From assembly GCA_963556495.2 (NCBI GenBank), contig OY747702.1:6389001-6453000 (forward strand): a stretch of DNA of 64,000 nt, written 5' to 3'. The notes beneath the pieces are model-generated. The model had not been told where the DNA came from. It worked only from the letters and a program-made list of their open reading frames with translations, and ran no database searches. Both the position numbers and the translations under genes were made by a program. Below, piece by piece: positions 36,861-51,800 of this stretch (position 1 is the stretch's first letter; the number at the start of each line of letters is the position of its first letter). Source of the DNA: Valencia hispanica (lineage: Eukaryota; Chordata; Actinopteri; Cyprinodontiformes; Valenciidae).

Positions 36861-39800
36861 TAATTTTACTTCAAATGGGGTAAAAACAGTCTCTGTAGTA
36901 GTTTAGAATCATTGCATACATCTACAACATTTTGAAATGAAGTTGAAAGCATGAGGTCCAAAACAGCTTTTTCTCACTGAGAAAAGCTGAAAATGGACCA
37001 GTATTAGATTTTGTTCTCTTTTCTCAATGTAACATTTAATTTTACTTCAAATGGGGTAAAAACAGTCTCTGTAGTAGTTTAGAATCATTGCATACATCTA
37101 CAACAGGTTGAAATGAAGTTGAAAGCATGAGGTCCAAAACAGCTTTTTCTCACTGAGAAAAGCTGAAAATGGACCAGTATTAGATTCTGTTCTCTGATCT
37201 CAATGTAACACTTAATTTTACTTCAAATGGGGTAAAAACAGTCTCTGTAGTAGTTTAGAATCATTACATCTATCTACAACAGGTTGAAATGAAGTTGAAA
37301 GCATGAGGTCCAAAACAGCTTTTTCTCACTGAGAAAAGCTGAAAATGGACCAGTATTAGATTCTGTTCTCTGGTCTCAATGTAACATTTAATTTTACTTC
37401 AAATGGGGTAAAAACAGTCTCTGTAGTAGTTTAGAATCATTACATCTATCTACAACAGTTTGAAATGAAGTTGAAAGCATGAGGTCCAAAACAGCTTTTT
37501 CTCACTGAGAAAAGCTGAAAATGGACCAGTATTAGATTTTGTTCTCTTTTCTCAATGTAACATTTAATTTTACTTCAAATGGGGTAAAAACAGTCTCTGT
37601 AGTAGTTTAGAATCATTGCATACATCTACAACATTTTGAAATGAAGTTGAAAGCATGAGGTCCAAAACAGCTTTTTCTCACTGAGAAAAGCTGAAAATGG
37701 ACCAGTATTAGATTTTGTTCTCTGGTCTCAATGTAACATTTAATTTTACTTCAAATGGGGTAAAAACAGTCTCTGTAGTAGTTTAGAATCATTACATCTA
37801 TCTATAACAGTTTGAAATGAAGTTGAAAGTATGAGGTCCAAAACAGCTTTTTCTCACTGAGAAAAGCTGAAAATGGACCAGTATTAGATTCTGTTCTCTG
37901 ATCTCAATGTAACACTTAATTTTACTTCAAATGGGGTAAAAACAGTCTCTGTAGTAGTTTAGAATCATTGCATACATCTACAACAGTTTGAAATGAAGTT
38001 GAAAGCATGAGGTCCAAAACAGCTTTTTCTCACTGAGAAAAGCTGAAAATGGACCAGTATTAGATTCTGTTCTCTGGTCTCAATGTAACATTTAATTTTA
38101 CTTCAAATGGGGTAAAAACAGTCTCTGTAGTAGTTTAGAATCATTGCATACATCTACAACATTTTGAAATGAAGTTGAAAGCATGAGGTCCAAAACAGCT
38201 TTTTCTCACTGAGAAAAGCTGAAAATGGACCAGTATTAGATTTTGTTCTCTGATCTCAATGTAACATTTAATTTTACTTCAAATGGGGTAAAAACAGTCT
38301 CTGTAGTAGTTTAGAATCATTACATCTATCTACAACAGGTTGAAATGAAGTTGAAAGCATGAGGTCCAAAACAGCTTTTTCTCACTGAGAAAAGCTGAAA
38401 ATGGACCAGTATTAGATTTTGTTCTCTTTTCTCAATGTAACATTTAATTTTACTTCAAATGGGGTAAAAACAGTCTCTGTAGTAGTTTAGAATCATTACA
38501 TCTATCTACAACATTTTGAAATGAAGTTGAAAGCATGAGGTCCAAAACAGCTTTTTCTCACTGAGAAAAGCTGAAAATGGACCAGTATTAGATTCTGTTC
38601 TCTGATCTCAATGTAACATTTAATTTTACTTCAAATGGGGTAAAAACTGTCTCTGTAGTAGTTTAGAATCATTGCATACATCTACAATATTTTGAAATGA
38701 AGTTTTAAGCATGAGGTCCAAAACAGCTTTTTCTCACTGAGAAAAGCTGAAAATGGACCAGTATTAGATTCTGTTCTCTGATCTCAATGTAACATTTAAT
38801 TTTACTTCAAATGGGGTAAAAACAGTGTCTGTAGTAGTTTAGAATCATTACATCTATCTACAACAGGTTGAAATGAAGTTGAAAGCATGAGGTCCAAAAG
38901 AGCTTTTTCTCACTGAGAAAAGCTGAAAATGGACCAGTATTAGATTCTGTTCTCTGATCTCAATGTAACACTTAATTTTACTTCAAATGGGGTAAAAACA
39001 GTCTCTGTAGTAGTTTAGAATCATTACATCTATCTACAACAGGTTGAAATGAAGTTGAAAGCATGAGGTCCAAAAGAGCTTTTTCTCACTGAGAAAAGCT
39101 GAAAATGGACCAGTATTAGATTATGTTTTCTGGTCTCAATGTAACATTTAATTTTACTTCAAATGGGGTAAAAACAGTCTCTGTAGTAGTTTAGAATCAT
39201 TACATCTATCTACAACAGGTTGAAATGAAGTTGAAAGCATGAGGTCCAAAACAGCTTTTTCTCACTGAGAAAAGCTGAAAATGGACCAGTATTAGATTCT
39301 GTTCTCTGATCTCAATGTAACACTTAATTTTACTTCAAATGGGGTAGAAACAGTCTCTGTAGTAGTTTAGAATCATTACATCTATCTACAACAGTTTGAA
39401 ATGAAGTTTTAAGCATGAGGTCCAAAACAGCTTTTTCTCACTGAGAAAAGCTGAAAATGGACCAGTATTAGATTTTGTTCTCTTTTCTCAATGTAACATT
39501 AAATTTTACTTCAAATGGGGTAAAAACAGTCTCTGTAGTAGTTTAGAATCATTGCATACATCTACAACATTTTGAAATGAAGTTGAAAGCATGAGGTCCA
39601 AAACAGCTTTTTCTCACTGAGAAAAGCTGAAAATGGACCAGTATTAGATTTTGTTCTCTTTTCTCAATGTAACATTAAATTTTACTTCAAATGGGGTAAA
39701 AACAGTCTCTGTAGTAGTTTAGAATCATTACATCTATCTACAACAGGTTGAAATGAAGTTGAAAGCATGAGGTCCAAAACAGCTTTTTCTCACTGAGAAA

Positions 39801-42800
39801 AGCTGAAAATGGACCAGTATTAGATTATGTTTTCTGGTCTCAATGTAACATTTAATTTTACTTCAAATGGGGTAAAAACAGTCTCTGTAGTAGTTTAGAA
39901 TCATTACATCTATCTACAACAGGTTGACATGAAGTTGAAAGCATGAGGTCCAAAACAGCTTTTTCTCACTGAGAAAAGCTGAAAATGGACCAGTATTAGA
40001 TTTTGTTCTCTGATCTCAATGTAACACTTAATTTTACTTCAAATGGGGTAGAAACAGTCTCTGTAGTAGTTTAGAATCATTACATCTATCTACAACAGTT
40101 TGAAATGAAGTTGAAAGCATGAGGTCCAAAACAGCTTTTTCTCACTGAGAAAAGCTGAAAATGGACCAGTATTAGATTTTGTTCTCTTTTCTCAATGTAA
40201 CATTAAATTTTACTTCAAATGGGGTAAAAACAGTCTCTGTAGTAGTTTAGAATCATTGCATACATCTACAACAGTTTGAAATGAAGTTGAAAGCATGAGG
40301 TCCAAAACAGCTTTTTCTCACTGAGAAAAGCTGAAAATGGACCAGTATTAGATTTTGTTCTCTTTTCTCAATGTAACATTAAATTTTACTTCAAATGGGG
40401 TAAAAACAGTCTCTGTAGTAGTTTAGAATCATTGCATACATCTACAACAGGTTGAAATGAAGTTGAAAGCATGAGGTCCAAAACAGCTTTTTCTCACTGA
40501 GAAAAGCTGAAAATGGACCAGTATTAGATTCTGTTCTCTGTTCTCAATGTAACATTTAATTTTACTTCAAATGGGGTAAAAACAGTCTCTGTAGTAGTTT
40601 AGAATCATTACATCTATCTATAAAAGGTTGAAATGAAGTTTTAAGCATGAGGTCCAAAACAGCTTTTTCTCACTGAGAAAAGCTGAAAATGGACCAGTAT
40701 TAGATTCTGTTCTCTGATCTCAATGTAACACTTAATTTTACTTCAAATGGGGTAGAAACAGTCTCTGTAGTAGTTTAGAATCATTACATCTATCTACAAC
40801 AGTTTGAAATGAAGTTGAAAGCATGAGGTCCAAAACAGCTTTTTCTCACTGAGAAAAGCTGAAAATGGACCAGTATTAGATTTTGTTCTCTGATCTCAAT
40901 GTAACACTTAATTTTACTTCAAATGGGGTAGAAACAGTCTCTGTTGTAGTTTAGAATCATTACATCTATCTACAACAGTTTGAAATGAAGTTTTAAGCAT
41001 GAGGTCCAAAACAGTTTTTTCTCACTGAGAAAAGCTGAAAATGGACCAGTATTAGATTTTGTTCTCTGATCTCAATGTAACACTTAATTTTACTTCAAAT
41101 GGGGTAAAAACAGTCTCTGTAGTAGTTTAGAATCATTACATCTATCTACAACAGTTTGAAATGAAGTTGAAAGCATGAGGTCCAAAACAGCTTTTTCTCA
41201 CTGAGAAAAGCTGAAAATGGACCAGTATTAGATTTTGTTCTCTTTTCTCAATGTAACATTAAATTTTACTTCAAATGGGGTAAAAACAGTCTCTGTAGTA
41301 GTTTAGAATCATTGCATACATCTACAACAGGTTGAAATGAAGTTGAAAGCATGAGGTCCAAAACAGCTTTTTCTCACTGAGAAAAGCTGAAAATGGACCA
41401 GTATTAGATTTTGTTCTCTTTTCTCAATGTAACATTAAATTTTACTTCAAATGGGGTAAAAACAGTGTCTGTAGTAGTTTAGAATCATTACATCTATCTA
41501 CAACATTTTGAAATGAAGTTGAAAGCATGAGGTCCAAAACAGCTTTTTCTCACTGAGAAAAGCTGAAAATGGACCAGTATTAGATTTTGTTCTCTGTTCT
41601 CAATGTAACATTTAATTTTACTTCAAATGGGGTAAAAACAGTCTCTGTAGTAGTTTAGAATCATTACATCTATCTACAACAGGTTGAAATGAAGTTGAAA
41701 GCATGAGGTCCAAAACAGCTTTTTCTCACTGAGAAAAGCTGAAAATGGACCAGTATTAGATTTTGTTCTCTTTTCTCAATGTAACATTAAATTTTACTTC
41801 AAATGGGGTAAAAACAGTCTCTGTAGTAGTTTAGAATCATTACATACATCTACAACAGGTTGAAATGAAGTTGAAAGCATGAGGTCCAAAACAGCTTTTT
41901 CTCACTGAGAAAAGCTGAAAATGGACCAGTATTAGATTCTGTTCTCTGATCTCAATGTAACACTTAATTTTACTTCAAATGGGGTAAAAACAGTCTCTGT
42001 AGTAGTTTAGAATCATTACATCTATCTACAACATTTTGAAATGAAGTTGAAAGCATGAGGTCCAAAACAGCTTTTTCTCACTGAGAAAAGCTGAAAATGG
42101 ACCAGTATTAGATTTTGTTCTCTTTTCTCAATGTAACATTAAATTTTACTTCAAATGGGGTAAAAACAGTCTCTGTAGTAGTTTAGAATCATTACATCTA
42201 TCTACAACAGGTTGAAATGAAGTTGAAAGCATGAGGTCCAAAACAGCTTTTTCTCACTGAGAAAAGCTGAAAATGGACCAGTATTAGATTTTGTTCTCTG
42301 TTCTCAATGTAACATTTAATTTTACTTCAAATGGGGTAAAAACAGTCTCTGTAGTAGTTTAGAATCATTACATCTATCTACAACAGGTTGAAATGAAGTT
42401 GAAAGCATGAGGTCCAAAACAGCTTTTTCTCACTGAGAAAAGCTGAAAATGGACCAGTATTAGATTCTGTTCTCTGATCTCAATGTAACACTTAATTTTA
42501 CTTCAAATGGGGTAGAAACAGTCTCTGTAGTAGTTTAGAATCATTACATCTATCTACAACAGTTTGAAATGAAGTTTTAAGCATGAGGTCCAAAACAGCT
42601 TTTTCTCACTGAGAAAAGCTGAAAATGGACCAGTATTAGATTATGTTCTCTGGTCTCAATGTAACATTTAATTTTACTTCAAATGGGGTAAAAACAGTCT
42701 CTGTAGTAGTTTAGAATCATTGCATACATCTACAACAGGTTGAAATGAAGTTGAAAGCATGAGGTCCAAAACAGCTTTTTCTCACTGAGAAAAGCTGAAA

Positions 42801-45800
42801 ATGGACCAGTATTAGATTATGTTCTCTGGTCTCAATGTAACATTTAATTTTACTTCAAATGGGGTAAAAACAGTCTCTGTAGTAGTTTAGAATCATTACA
42901 TCTATCTACAACAGGTTGAAATGAAGTTGAAAGCATGAGGTCCAAAACAGCTTTTTCTCACTGAGAAAAGCTGAAAATGGACCAGTATTAGATTATGTTC
43001 TCTGATCTCAATGTAACATTTAATTTTACTTCAAATGGGGTAAAAACAGTCTCTGTAGTAGTTTAGAATCATTACATCTATCTACAACAGGTTGAAATGA
43101 AGTTGAAAGCATGAGGTCCAAAACAGCTTTTTCTCACTGAGAAAAGCTGAAAATGGACCAGTATTAGATTTTGTTCTCTTTTCTCAATGTAACATTAAAT
43201 TTTACTTCAAATGGGGTAAAAACAGTCTCTGTAGTAGTTTAGAATCATTGCATACATCTACAACAGGTTGAAATGAAGTTGAAAGCATGAGGTCCAAAAC
43301 AGCTTTTTCTCACTGAGAAAAGCTGAAAATGGACCAGTATTAGATTTTGTTCTCTGTTCTCAATGTAACATTTAATTTTACTTCAAATGGGGTAAAAACA
43401 GTGTCTGTAGTAGTTTAGAATCATTACATCTATCTACAACAGTTTGAAATGAAGTTTTAAGCATGAGGTCCAAAACAGCTTTTTCTCACTGAGAAAAGCT
43501 GAAAATGGACCAGTATTAGATTCTGTTCTCTGGTCTCAATGTAACATTTAATTTTACTTCAAATGGGGTAAAAACAGTGTCTGTAGTAGTTTAGAATCAT
43601 TGCATACATCTACAACATTTTGAAATGAAGTTGAAAGCATGAGGTCCAAAACAGCTTTTTCTCAGTGAGAAAAGCTGAAAATGGACCAGTATTAGATTCT
43701 GTTCTCTGATCTCAATGTAACATTTAATTTTACTTCAAATGGGGTAGAAACAGTCTCTGTAGTAGTTTAGAATCATTACATCTATCTACAACAGTTTGAA
43801 ATGAAGTTTTAAGCATGAGGTCCAAAACAGCTTTTTCTCACTGAGAAAAGCTGAAAATGGACCAGTATTAGATTTTGTTCTCTTTTCTCAATGTAACATT
43901 AAATTTTACTTCAAATGGGGTAAAAACAGTCTCTGTAGTAGTTTAGAATCATTGCATCTATCTACAACAGGTTGAAATGAAGTTGAAAGCATGAGGTCCA
44001 AAACAGCTTTTTCTCACTGAGAAAAGCTGAAAATGGACCAGTATTAGATTCTGTTCTCTGATCTCAATGTAACACTTAATTTTACTTCAAATGGGGTAGA
44101 AACAGTCTCTGTAGTAGTTTAGAATCATTACATCTATCTACAACAGTTTGAAATGAAGTTTTAAGCATGAGGTCCAAAACAGCTTTTTCTCACTGAGAAA
44201 AGCTGAAAATGGACCAGTATTAGATTCTGTTCTCTGGTCTCAATGTAACATTTAATTTTACTTCAAATGGGGTAAAAACAGTGTCTGTAGTAGTTTAGAA
44301 TCATTACATCTATCTACAACAGGTTGACATGAAGTTGAAAGCATGAGGTCCAAAACAGCTTTTTCTCACTGAGAAAAGCTGAAAATGGACCAGTATTAGA
44401 TTCTGTTCTCTGATCTCAATGTAACACTTAATTTTACTTCAAATGGGGTAGAAACAGTCTCTGTAGTAGTTTAGAATCATTACATCTATCTACAACAGTT
44501 TGAAATGAAGTTTTAAGCATGAGGTCCAAAACAGCTTTTTCTCACTGAGAAAAGCTGAAAATGGACCAGTATTAGATTTTGTTCTCTTTTCTCAATGTAA
44601 CATTAAATTTTACTTCAAATGGGGTAAAAACAGTCTCTGTAGTAGTTTAGAATCATTGCATACATCTACAACATTTTGAAATGAAGTTGAAAGCATGAGG
44701 TCCAAAACAGCTTTTTCTCACTGAGAAAAGCTGAAAATGGACCAGTATTAGATTCTGTTCTCTGATCTCAATGTAACACTTAATTTTACTTCAAATGGGG
44801 TAGAAACAGTCTCTGTAGTAGTTTAGAATCATTACATCTATCTACAACAGTTTGAAATGAAGTTTTAAGCATGAGGTCCAAAACAGCTTTTTCTCACTGA
44901 GAAAAGCTGAAAATGGACCAGTATTAGATTTTGTTCTCTTTCTCAATGTAACATTTAATTTTACTTCAAATGGGGTAAAAACAGTCTCTGTAGTAGTTTA
45001 GAATCATTACATCATCTACAACAGGTTGAAATGAAGTTGAAAGCATGAGGTCCAAAACAGCTTTTTCTCACTGAGAAAAGCTGAAAATGGACCAGTATTA
45101 GATTTTGTTCTCTGGTCTCTATGTAACATTTAATTTTACTTCAAATGGGGTAAAAACAGTCTCTGTAGTAGTTTAGAATCATTGCATACATCTACAACAT
45201 TTTGAAATGAAGTTGAAAGCATGAGGTCCAAAACAGCTTTTTCTCACTGAGAAAAGCTGAAAATGGACCAGTATTAGATTTTGTTCTCTTTTCTCAATGT
45301 AACATTAAATTTTACTTCAAATGGGGTAAAAACAGTCTCTGTAGTAGTTTAGAATCATTACATCTATCTACAACAGGTTGAAATGAAGTTGAAAGCATGA
45401 GGTCCAAAACAGCTTTTTCTCACTGAGAAAAGCTGAAAATGGACCAGTATTAGATTATGTTCTCTGGTCTCAATGTAACATTTAATTTTACTTCAAATGG
45501 GGTAAAAACAGTCTCTGTAGTAGTTTAGAATCATTACATCTATCTACAACAGGTTGAAATGAAGTTGAAAGCATGAGGTCCAAAACAGCTTTTTCTCACT
45601 GAGAAAAGCTGAAAATGGACCAGTATTAGATTCTGTTCTCTGTTCTCAATGTAACATTTAATTTTACTTCAAATGGGGTAAAAACAGTCTCTGTAGTAGT
45701 TTAGAATCATTACATCTATCTACAACAGGTTGAAATGAAGTTGAAAGCATGAGGTCCAAAACAGCTTTTTCTCACTGAGAAAAGCTGAAAATGGACCAGT

Positions 45801-48800
45801 ATTAGATTCTGTTCTCTGGTCTCAATGTAACATTTAATTTTACTTCAAATGGGGTAAAAACAGTCTCTGTAGTAGTTTAGAATCATTACATCTATCTACA
45901 ACAGTTTGAAATGAAGTTTTAAGCATGAGGTCCAAAACAGCTTTTTCTCACTGAGAAAAGCTGAAAATGGACCAGTATTAGATTCTGTTCTCTGATCTCA
46001 ATGTAACACTTAATTTTACTTCAAATGGGGTAAAAACAGTCTCTGTAGTAGTTTAGAATCATTACATCTATCTACAACAGTTTGAAATGAAGTTTTAAGC
46101 ATGAGGTCCAAAACAGCTTTTTCTCACTGAGAAAAGCTGAAAATGGACCAGTATTAGATTTGTTCTCTGGTCTCAATGTAACATTTAATTTTACTTCAAA
46201 TGGGGTAAAAACAGTCTCTGTAGTAGTTTAGAATCATTGCATACATCTACAACATTTTGAAATGAAGTTGAAAGCATGGGGTCCAAAACAGCTTTTTCTC
46301 ACTGAGAAAAGCTGAAAATGGACCAGTATTAGATTCTGTTCTCTGGTCTCAATGTAACATTTAATTTTACTTCAAATGGGGTAAAAACAGTCTCTGTAGT
46401 AGTTTAGAATCAATACATCTATCTACAACAGGTTGAAATGAAGTTGAAAGCATGAGGTCCAAAACAGCTTTTTCTCACTGAGAAAAGCTGAAAATGGACC
46501 AGTATTAGATTCTGTTCTCTGATCTCAATGTAACACTTAATTTTACTTCAAATGGGGTAAAAACAGTCTCTGTAGTAGTTTAGAATCATTACATCTATCT
46601 ACAACAGTTTGAAATGAAGTTTTAAGCATGAGGTCCAAAACAGCTTTTTCTCACTGAGAAAAGCTGAAAATGGACCAGTATTAGATTCTGTTCTCTGTTC
46701 TCAATGTAACATTTAATTTTACTTCAAATGGGGTAAAAACAGTCTCTGTAGTAGTTTAGAATCATTGCATACATCTACAACATTTTGAAATGAAGTTGAA
46801 AGCATGAGGTCCAAAACAGCTTTTTCTCACTGAGAAAAGCTGAAAATGGACCAGTATTAGATTTTGTTCTCTGTTCTCAATGTAACATTTAATTTTACTT
46901 CAAATGGGGTAAAAACAGTCTCTGTAGTAGTTTAGAATCATTACATCTATCTACAACAGGTTGAAATGAAGTTGAAAGCATGAGGTCCAAAACAGCTTTT
47001 TCTCACTGAGAAAAGCTGAAAATGGACCAGTATTAGATTCTGTTCTCTGATCTCAATGTAACACTTAATTTTACTTCAAATGGGGTCGAAACAGTCTCTG
47101 TAGTAGTTTAGAATCATTACATCTATCTATAAAAGGTTGAAATGAAGTTTTAAGCATGAGGTCCAAAACAGCTTTTTCTCACTGAGAAAAGCTGAAAATG
47201 GACCAGTATTAGATTATGTTTTCTGGTCTCAATGTAACACTTAATTTTACTTCAAATGGGGTAAAAACAGTCTCTGTAGTAGTTTAGAATCATTACATCT
47301 ATCTACAACAGGTTGAAATGAAGTTGAAAGCATGAGGTCCAAAACAGCTTTTTCTCACTGAGAAAAGCTGAAAATGGACCAGTATTAGATTCTGTTCTCT
47401 GATCTCAATGTAACACTTAATTTTACTTCAAATGGGGTAGAAACAGTCTCTGTAGTAGTTTAGAATCATTACATCTATCTACAACAGTTTGAAATGAAGT
47501 TTTAAGCATGAGGTCCAAAACAGCTTTTTCTCACTGAGAAAAGCTGAAAATGGACCAGTATTAGATTCTGTTCTCTGATCTCAATGTAACATTTAATTTT
47601 ACTTCAAATGGGGTAAAAACAGTCTCTGTAGTAGTTTAGAATCATTACATCTATCTACAACAGTTTGAAATGAAGTTGAAAGCATGAGGTCCAAAACAGC
47701 TTTTTCTCACTGAGAAAAGCTGAAAATGGACCAGTATTAGATTATGTTTTCTGGTCTCAATGTAACATTTTATTTTACTTCAAATGGGGTAAAAACAGTC
47801 TCTGTAGTAGTTTAGAATCATTACATCTATCTACAACAGGTTGAAATGAAGTTGAAAGCATGAGGTCCAAAAGAGCTTTTTCTCACTGAGAAAAGCTGAA
47901 AATGGACCAGTATTAGATTTTGTTCTCTGTTCTCAATGTAACATTAAATTTTACTTCAAATGGGGTAAAAACAGTCTCTGTAGTAGTTTAGAATCATTAC
48001 ATCTATCTACAACAGGTTGAAATGAAGTTGAAAGCATGAGGTCCAAAACAGCTTTTTCTCACTGAGAAAAGCTGAAAATGGACCAGTATTAGATTCTGTT
48101 CTCTGATCTCAATGTAACACTTAATTTTACTTCAAATGGGGTAGAAACAGTCTCTGTAGTAGTTTAGAATCATTACATCTATCTACAACAGTTTGAAATG
48201 AAGTTGAAAGCATGAGGTCCAAAACAGCTTTTTCTCACTGAGAAAAGCTGAAAATGGACCAGTATTAGATTTTGTTCTCTGTTCTCAATGTAACATTTAA
48301 TTTTACTTCAAATGGGGTAAAAACAGTCTCTGTAGTAGTTTAGAATCATTACATCTATCTACAACAGGTTGAAATGAAGTTGAAAGCATGAGGTCCAAAA
48401 CAGCTTTTTCTCACTGAGAAAAGCTGAAAATGGACCAGTATTAGATTCTGTTCTCTGATCTCAATGTAACACTTAATTTTACTTCAAATGGGGTAAAAAC
48501 AGTCTCTGTAGTAGTTTAGAATCATTACATCTATCTATAACAGTTTGAAATGAAGTTTTAAGTATGAGGTCCAAAACAGCTTTTTCTCACTGAGAAAAGC
48601 TGAAAATGGACCAGTATTAGATTCTGTTCTCTGATCTCAATGTAACATTAAATTTTACTTCAAATGGGGTAAAAACAGTCTCTGTAGTAGTTTAGAATCA
48701 TTACATCTATCTATAACAGTTTGAAATGAAGTTGAAAGTATGAGGTCCAAAACAGCTTTTTCTCACTGAGAAAAGCTGAAAATGGACCAGTATTAGATTC

Positions 48801-51800
48801 TGTTCTCTGATCTCAATGTAACATTTAATTTTACTTCAAATGGGGTAAAAACAGTCTCTGTAGTAGTTTAGAATCATTACATCTATCTACAACAGTTTGA
48901 AATGAAGTTTTAAGCATGAGGTCCAAAACAGCTTTTTCTCACTGAGAAAAGCTGAAAATGGACCAGTATTAGATTTTGTTCTCTGTTCTCAATGTAACAT
49001 TTAATTTTACTTCAAATGGGGTAAAAACAGTCTCTGTAGTAGTTTAGAATCATTACATCTATCTACAACAGGTTGAAATGAAGTTGAAAGCATGAGGTCC
49101 AAAACAGCTTTTTCTCACTGAGAAAAGCTGAAAATGGACCAGTATTAGATTTTGTTCTCTGTTCTCAATGTAACATTTAATTTTACTTCAAATGGGGTAA
49201 AAACAGTCTCTGTAGTAGTTTAGAATCATTACATCTATCTATAACAGTTTGAAATGAAGTTGAAAGTATGAGGTCCAAAACAGCTTTTTCTCACTGAGAA
49301 AAGCTGAAAATGGACCAGTATTAGATTTTGTTCTCTGATCTCAATGTAACATTTAATTTTACTTCAAATGGGGTAAAAACAGTCTCTGTAGTAGTTTAGA
49401 ATCATTACATCTATCTATAACAGTTTGAAATGAAGTTGAAAGTATGAGGTCCAAAACAGCTTTTTCTCACTGAGAAAAGCTGAAAATGGACCAGTATTAG
49501 ATTCTGTTCTCTGATCTCAATGTAACACTTAATTTTACTTCAAATGGGGTAAAAACAGTCTCTGTAGTAGTTTAGAATCATTGCATACATCTACAACAGG
49601 TTGAAATGAAGTTGAAAGCATGAGGTCCAAAACAGCTTTTTCTCACTGAGAAAAGCTGAAAATGGACCAGTATTAGATTATGTTTTCTGGTCTCAATGTA
49701 ACATTTAATTTTACTTCAAATGGGGTAGAAACAGTCTCTGTAGTAGTTTAGAATCATTACATCTATCTACAACAGGTTGACATGAAGTTGAAAGCATGAG
49801 GTCCAAAACAGCTTTTTCTCACTGAGAAAAGCTGAAAATGGACCAGTATTAGATTCTGTTCTCTGATCTCAATGTAACACTTAATTTTACTTCAAATGGG
49901 GTAGAAACAGTCTCTGTAGTAGTTTAGAATCATTACATCTATCTACAACAGTTTGAAATGAAGTTTTAAGCATTAGGTCCAAAACAGCTTTTTCTCACTG
50001 AGAAAAGCTGAAAATGGACCAGTATTAGATTTTGTTCTCTTTTCTCAATGTAACATTAAATTTTACTTCAAATGGGGTAAAAACAGTCTCTGTAGTAGTT
50101 TAGAATCATTGCATACATCTACAACAGGTTGAAATGAAGTTGAAAGCATGAGGTCCAAAACAGCTTTTTCTCACTGAGAAAAGCTGAAAATGGACCAGTA
50201 TTAGATTTTGTTCTCTGTTCTCAATGTAACATTTAATTTTACTTCAAATGGGGTAAAAACAGTCTCTGTAGTAGTTTAGAATCATTACATCTATCTACAA
50301 CAGTTTGAAATGAAGTTGAAAGCATGAGGTCCAAAACAGCTTTTTCTCACTGAGAAAAGCTGAAAATGGACCAGTATTAGATTCTGTTCTCTGGTCTCAA
50401 TGTAACATTTAATTTTACTTCAAATGGGGTAAAAACAGTCTCTGTAGTAGTTTAGAATCATTGCATACATCTACAACAGGTTGAAATGAAGTTGAAAGCA
50501 TGAGGTCCAAAACAGCTTTTTCTCACTGAGAAAAGCTGAAAATGGACCAGTATTAGATTATGTTCTCTGGTCTCAATGTAACATTTAATTTTACTTCAAA
50601 TGGGGTAAAAACAGTCTCTGTAGTAGTTTAGAATCATTACATCTATCTACAACAGGTTGACATGAAGTTGAAAGCATGAGGTCCAAAACAGCTTTTTCTC
50701 ACTGAGAAAAGCTGAAAATGGACCAGTATTAGATTCTGTTCTCTGATCTCAATGTAACACTTAATTTTACTTCAAATGGGGTAGAAACAGTCTCTGTAGT
50801 AGTTTAGAATCATTACATCTATCTACAACAGTTTGAAATGAAGTTTTAAGCATGAGGTCCAAAACAGCTTTTTCTCACTGAGAAAAGCTGAAAATGGACC
50901 AGTATTAGATTTTGTTCTCTTTTCTCAATGTAACATTAAATTTTACTTCAAATGGGGTAAAAACAGTCTCTGTAGTAGTTTAGAATCATTGCATACATCT
51001 ACAACAGGTTGAAATGAAGTTGAAAGCATGAGGTCCAAAACAGCTTTTTCTCACTGAGAAAAGCTGAAAATGGACCAGTATTAGATTATGTTTTCTGGTC
51101 TCAATGTAACATTTAATTTTACTTCAAATGGGGTAGAAACTGTCTCTGTAGTAGTTTAGAATCATTACATCTATCTACAACAGGTTGACATGAAGTTGAA
51201 AGCATGAGGTCCAAAACAGCTTTTTCTCACTGAGAAAAGCTGAAAATGGACCAGTATTAGATTTTGTTCTCTTTTCTCAATGTAACATTAAATTTTACTT
51301 CAAATGGGGTAAAAACAGTCTCTGTAGTAGTTTAGAATCATTACATCTATCTACAACAGGTTGAAATGAAGTTGAAAGCATGAGGTCCAAAACAGCTTTT
51401 TCTCACTGAGAAAAGCTGAAAATGGACCAGTATTAGATTTTGTTCTCTTTTCTCAATGTAACATTAAATTTTACTTCAAATGGGGTAAAAACAGTCTCTG
51501 TAGTAGTTTAGAATCATTACATCTATCTACAACAGGTTGAAATGAAGTTGAAAGCATGAGGTCCAAAAGAGCTTTTTCTCACTGAGAAAAGCTGAAAATG
51601 GACCAGTATTAGATTTTGTTCTCTGTTCTCTATGTAACACTTAATTTTACTTCAAATGGGGTAGAAACAGTCTCTGTAGTAGTTTAGAATCATTACATCT
51701 ATCTACAACAGGTTGAAATGAAGTTGAAAGCATGAGGTCCAAAACAGCTTTTTCTCACTGAGAAAAGCTGAAAATGGACCAGTATTAGATTTTGTTCTCT